From Epichloe hybrida (lineage: Eukaryota; Ascomycota; Sordariomycetes; Hypocreales; Clavicipitaceae), in contig JAFEKR010000009.1 in the NCBI GenBank assembly GCA_019022495.1, positions 1,240,001 to 1,304,000 on the forward strand: DNA of 64,000 bases, given 5' to 3'. Shown here piece by piece: positions 60,317-64,000 of this stretch (within the stretch, counting starts at the first letter, position 1; every line of letters begins with the position of its first letter). Under the pieces are notes generated by a model. The model was not told where the DNA came from. It ran no database searches and saw only the letters and a list, made by a program, of their open reading frames with translations. Both the position numbers and the translations under genes were made by a program.

Positions 60317-60568
60317 TGTTACACTTATAAGGGTATAATCAATCCTTACCACATAATAGTCTTACTACTTAACTAGCTAAGATAAGAGTCCACCCCTAGC
60401 TAGTTATTTTCTATAATCTCTATAACTATATAGTACGTTTTAGCACTATATTAGTACCCTACCTATAGTAGAGGTACTTAGGTATTTAAGCTGTAGTCCG
60501 CACCCTCTTACAGGGTCGGACAACTCAATAGAGGTGGTCACATTAAACCCTAGCTTCGCGGTCCAACA
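60317..60568 (+). repeat. Element 2, 3' LTR
   Basis: 252 bp. The start is mutated (TGTTACACTT) and the outer end is clean (CGCGGTCCAACA), followed by host DNA of normal composition. Confidence 0.93.
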
Positions 60569-60823
60569 GTTATCGCTCGCCTCGAACCAACAAGAGTGGG
60601 GCGTGGCACGATATTCCCAGCCCGGCGTCATCAAGTGTAGATGGTGGGGTCCAGTCCACCATCACAGTCCAGCCGCAACCGCAGCCGCAGCCGCAAGCTC
60701 CAAAGCAACCCCTCCAACCTCCAACATCGGTGCTAAAGTGCACTCACTCCATCCATCCATACGCTCCTCTGCCATTCATCCCCATCCCCAACTCACCTAC
60801 ATACATCCCCCCCTCCAAGCGCA

Positions 60824-61617
60824 ATGCCCGCCGAAGAAGAACACGAAGTACGTTAACCCCCCCCTCCCCCAATCTTCCCAGAATACAAACCAAACCAAAC
60901 AAACCAGGGCGCCTCCCCAAAGGAACTCCTCATCGAAGCCTGCCGCCGCAACAACACCGACCTCCTATCCGAGACCCTCGCCAACAAGCCCGACGCCGAA
61001 ATCACCCGCCTCCTAAACGACACAACCACCATAATGGGAAACCATCTCTACCACGAAGCCGCCTCCCAGGGAAACTGTACGTACACCCCCCCCCCCAACA
61101 TGCAAACAAGCAAGACTAATAAATCCCCCCTAAAAAAAAAAAAAAAAAAGACGAAATAATAGACCTCCTCCTCGATCAACCCTCATTCGAATGCGACCCC
61201 ATCAACCGCCTAGAAGGCGACACCCCCCTCCACACCGCAGTCCGCTGGCTCAACGCCGAGCCCCCCGCCCAACGACCCTTTGGAACCGCCCTCATCGAGA
61301 TGATGCTCGAGGCAGGGTCCAACCCGCGCGTCAAGAATAAAGGCGGGCTCACGGCCCTGCAGCTCGTCGATCCTGCAAATACGGAACTGAGGGACCTGAT
61401 TCGGCAGCACGAGTATGCGAGCCAGAATGCCGGCGATTTCGTCACCGTGGTTTCCTCGAGTGCCGGTGCGCCAAGGACGAGTATTGGCCGTGACGGTGTG
61501 GTCGGCGTTGGGCAGCAGGGTGATGATGATGATGATGATGATGCAGAGTTTAGCGGGAGCGATGACGAGGAACGAGCCGAGTGGGAGCGGAGGAGAAAGG
61601 AGAAACGGAGGGCATAG
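60824..61617 (+). CDS. Ankyrin-repeat protein, 219 aa
   Basis: Exons 60824-60847 (24 nt, MPAEEEHE), 60908-61076 and 61151-61617, phases consistent with a split Tyr codon. N-terminal helices KELLIEACRRNNTDLLSETL and NHLYHEAASQGNYEIIDLLLDQ are followed by clear ankyrin units (GDTPLHTAVRWLN, LIEMMLEAGSNPRVKNKGGLTALQLV). A run of seven Asp and a basic tail end the protein. I recall it resembling the small yeast ankyrin protein YCR051W, of unknown function. The second intron ends in 18 A residues directly before the AG. The gene lies 255 bp from the retrotransposon block, so silencing could spread into its promoter (inference). Confidence 0.85.
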
Positions 61618-62013
61618 TAAAATCATGCATGGTGATGCCTCTTTTTTGGCATACATCTTCTTTCACTTTTCGTTCTTTGTATCTGATGGGCTGCCGTCTG
61701 CTTTGGACGAAGGCCGAGACGTGACCATGATTGAAACGGGTGTTCCGTACTGAGCACAACAAACCCTGGCGCGACATCATTCGCTGCGAGAGAAGTAAGG
61801 ATATAGACCAGACTATTCCTGACTGAAATCATACCATTTACCACTACAAGGGCTGCTAGTTGTACTACGAGAAACAATAGGGGTATATGACTCTAGGTTT
61901 GCATTCCACCGTTCCCAAGCGTCTTCAGCAAGTGGCCAGCCAACACAGCGACGAAACAAGGATTCAACGAGACCAACCGATAAATCCTTCCTCCTCCCCC
62001 CGGGGGACACTTC
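61618..62013. other. Intergenic, convergent 3' ends
   Basis: 396 bp between the stops of the ankyrin and thaumatin-like genes. No gene; overlapping short frames on both strands are not supported. Confidence 0.6.
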
Positions 62014-63276
62014 TTACAACATAATCAACAAACTAACGAGCGATGTTACCAGAGCAGCTGTCAATCCGTTAGATGCCTTCAGTGATACAGCTGCGCCCTT
62101 GTCCGCTTCGATATAGGTGACGTTCCGCAGCTGCTTCATAGACCGCGTTGACAGCCTGCCACCGCTTGCCAGCTCAAATAGCTCCTTGCCCAACTGTCGC
62201 AGAATATTAGTCGATCGACCCGCTGGGCACATTACTACTTCCCAACCTCCACCTTTGGGAATGATAAATGTAGATAGTTGGTCATCAAAGGCGAAGCTGT
62301 ATGCATCAGGACACACTGCTTTTACTGCTTTGCTGTAACCCGATGGCTTGCAAATCTTGGCGTCGTGGTATTTTCCAATGCAGCAATCCTTGTCTGAACC
62401 GGAAGCTGCACAGGCACTGTTGCAAGGCGAAAATGCTGGGCGCTGGATGTTGTCGTCTGGATACGGGTACACGCCATCTCCTGGCTTCGTGGGAGGAAAG
62501 GCGAGATTCGGCCACGGGCACCAGTTCTCTACACTGTTGTTCGTCTCTTCTGGCTCAAGCGGCACAGGGTATGATTCATTGGCGTAGAATGTGCCCGTCT
62601 TGGCCTTGGAGAAGATCCAACCACTCGTCGCGATGCAAGCGCAGTTTGTCAGATTCGGCGGAATGTACGTTGTGTTCTTTGCGGGGATATAATTGATTCC
62701 CACGGGAAGATTGTACCCGTCTACAAGCGAAATGTCATAGAAGGTCTGCATCCCATTGGAACCACCGGCAAGGTTGAATTCAGCGAGGGTTGCTGGAGTT
62801 GCTCCCTGCCATTGCACAAGTTCTTGTCAGCCGCGGGCATATCAACCGACAAACATGATCCAGTCTTCTACTTACGCTAAATTCGCAGTCCAACTTGGAG
62901 AAACAATCCCCCGTCTTGCAGGCACAAGATTCGCCATTGACTGTGCAGTTTGTTCGACCCCAAACTCGACCCTGCCAGTCCGGCGCAACCCACAGCGTCC
63001 TGTTCTTGCCCGGCGTCAATTCAAACCCCCCAGTGCCGGGACCAGTGCCAGACTGGGTGGCAATTCCGGGCCAGATGGTCGCGTCGCATTTGTTGGTGAT
63101 GACGAGCGGGACCCTGCCCTCCCAATGTTCAGGAGGACCGCGCTTTGCCGGCGAGTTCGCTTGGTATACCGAAAGAATTCTGCCTGCCAATGGCCTGGGA
63201 CCTTGGACTGTCTTCCGAGGTGGGCCGCTGGAACAAGGGAGCCAAAGGTAACGAAAATGAGCAGTAGCTGATTCAT
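62014..63276 (-). CDS. GPI-anchored thaumatin-like protein, 378 aa
   Basis: Exons 63276-63170, 63113-62876 and 62805-62014. The second intron (GTAAGT...GGCAG, 70 bases) is clear. The first (56 bases, GTATAC donor) is inferred, to join the signal peptide MNQLLLIFVTFGSLVPAAHL to VPLVITNKCDATIWPGI. The thaumatin/PR-5 core follows: GTGGFELTPGKNRTLWVAPDWQGRVWGRTNC, CKTGDC, then GATPATLAEFNL, FYDISLVDGYNLPVGI and CNSACAASGSDKDCC...CPDAYSFAFDD. A Ser/Leu-rich hydrophobic tail (SNGLTAALVTSLVSLLIML) is a GPI signal. Fungal members are wall proteins, some binding or cutting beta-1,3-glucan. An alternative unspliced start at 63400 lacks a signal peptide and is less likely. Confidence 0.85.
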
Positions 63277-64000
63277 GGAAGACGATGAGCCGGGTACGAT
63301 TTGGCGAAAAAGTGAACGATGCAGCCAATGGCCAGTCTATTCGGTTCTGGTTGTACCAGGGGCTAGAAAGTGGTACTGAGCCGTAGAGGTCAAGGTTCAA
63401 AAGTCGTGAAAGCGCCGTATCGTTTATACAGAACCGGACAAGACCAGCAATTTTATGCTAAAAAAAGGGGGAAAGCTATAATCGCATTGTGTGTGACTGG
63501 GCGTTGTATCTGAGAATGAGCTTGACGTGAAAAGCACACTGGATATATGAGAAAAACAGTGTGTTGATCTTGGAGTTCGATTGTGAGGTTGAGTTTATAG
63601 GTGCAAGCTAGGTGCTTCTCCCCCGGCCACGATAACAACTTTTCTGCGTTGGCGGCAGCAAACCTGGTTCAAGTTCAACCCCTGCCCTCGTATCCCAGAA
63701 ACGGAAATGCAACGCAGCTAGGGATTGTAGACCCCAGGAAGATATCGAGGGGGTGGGGGACAAGGCAACGACGTGTTCAACCGTTTGTATCTGAGGAACG
63801 ACGGGGCGTCGCGGGTCTGGGATCCACGCCGCTGTGAACGTAAGCCCGTAGCCAAGATTTTCAAGGGGAGACTTTGGTATGACCTAAACATGAATTGAGG
63901 AGCATGGATGCAGTAGAGGAGATGTACCGGAAAGTAACAAAGATGCAGTCATGAAAAGGCCTGGCCAGCAGGATACTCGAGGATACACAAACAGAAAAGA
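63277..64000. other. Upstream region of the thaumatin-like gene
   Basis: No supported gene to the window edge. Short frames at 63453-63638 and 63601-63837 show no family resemblance. The first few hundred bases should contain the promoter of the gene at 63276. Confidence 0.5.

Larger units (their letters stand above)
34912..60568 (+). mobile_element. Element 2: copia-type LTR retrotransposon, host of the nest
   Basis: Bounded by 252-bp LTRs (34912-35163 and 60317-60568) and the perfect duplication GTTAT (34907-34911, 60569-60573). Plus orientation: a polypurine tract (AGGGGGGTG) abuts the right LTR and a primer-site region follows the left one. Its own sequence is in three pieces, 34912-35283, 49012-49602 and 56045-60568, about 5.5 kb in all. 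The gaps are elements 3 (which carries 4) and 5, each with target duplications cut from element 2. It is therefore the oldest element of this stack. Coding sequence is AT-rich and full of stops. Confidence 0.93.

Noticed and set aside
30068..60568. A Starship, DNA transposon cargo or gene cluster within the AT-rich block
   Set aside because: Every base pair of the block is accounted for by LTRs, copia-type remnants and short target duplications, apart from the 50-bp host island; no tyrosine recombinase, cargo gene or terminal inverted repeats seen.
1..64000. CRISPR arrays, rRNA genes or complete tRNA genes
   Set aside because: No spaced direct repeats, rRNA signatures or cloverleaf sequences found by eye; a tRNA scan would be decisive for the last.

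Overview
The window is nuclear DNA of a filamentous ascomycete (Pezizomycotina, most likely Sordariomycetes and perhaps Hypocreales). The grounds are short GT-AG introns with CTAAC-type branch points, fungal-only families (CFEM, 2EXR, Fmp46/DUF1687, SEA-complex Mtc5), GPI-anchored wall proteins, and an AT-rich transposon block with repeat-induced point mutation (RIP). I could not identify the species.

Left arm, about 1-30067, is compact and ordinary in base composition. In order it carries: an unidentified two-exon minus-strand gene with a possible extra 3' exon; a mitochondrial redox-protein homologue (FMP46); a small acidic conserved protein; ribosomal protein eL14; NAC alpha (EGD2); ATP synthase subunit d (ATP7); the K63-type ubiquitin conjugase UBC13, divergent from the SEA-complex subunit MTC5/SEA3; a 2EXR protein; a small single-pass membrane protein; GPI2/PIG-C; about 3 kb without a gene that holds a 14-copy octamer array; a CFEM GPI-anchored protein; a metallophosphoesterase divergent from MED31; and the Pol III subunit RPC11. 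Most are housekeeping genes for translation, nascent-chain handling, respiration, transcription and GPI-anchor synthesis. No biosynthetic cluster is visible.

Middle block, 30068-60568, is AT-rich and has no host gene. It resolves into five Ty1/copia-type LTR retrotransposons, each bounded by paired LTRs of exactly equal length and a perfect 5-bp target duplication. Element 1 (30068-34856, minus, TSD GAAAG) lies 55 bp from element 2 (34912-60568, plus, TSD GTTAT). Element 2 was invaded by element 3 (35284-49011, TSD GAAAG) and element 5 (49603-56044, TSD GGGAC). Element 3 was invaded by element 4 (38678-45801, minus, TSD GTAAC). Elements 1 and 2 are one related family, 3 and 5 a second, and element 4 a third with 831-bp LTRs and a half-tRNA primer site. 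All are ruined by C-to-T/G-to-A transitions that fade towards each element's outer edges. Catalytic motifs are hit: reverse-transcriptase Asp-Asp reads Asn-Asn in elements 1, 2, 3 and 5.

Right arm, 60569-64000, returns to normal composition. It holds an ankyrin-repeat gene with an A18 tract at a splice acceptor and a GPI-anchored thaumatin-like protein gene on the minus strand.

The most interesting structure is the nested retrotransposon stack with its recoverable order of insertion and RIP that tapers at the edge of every element, even the buried ones. Gene models were spliced by eye from reading frame, splice signals and family knowledge; the phases agree for every model given as complete.
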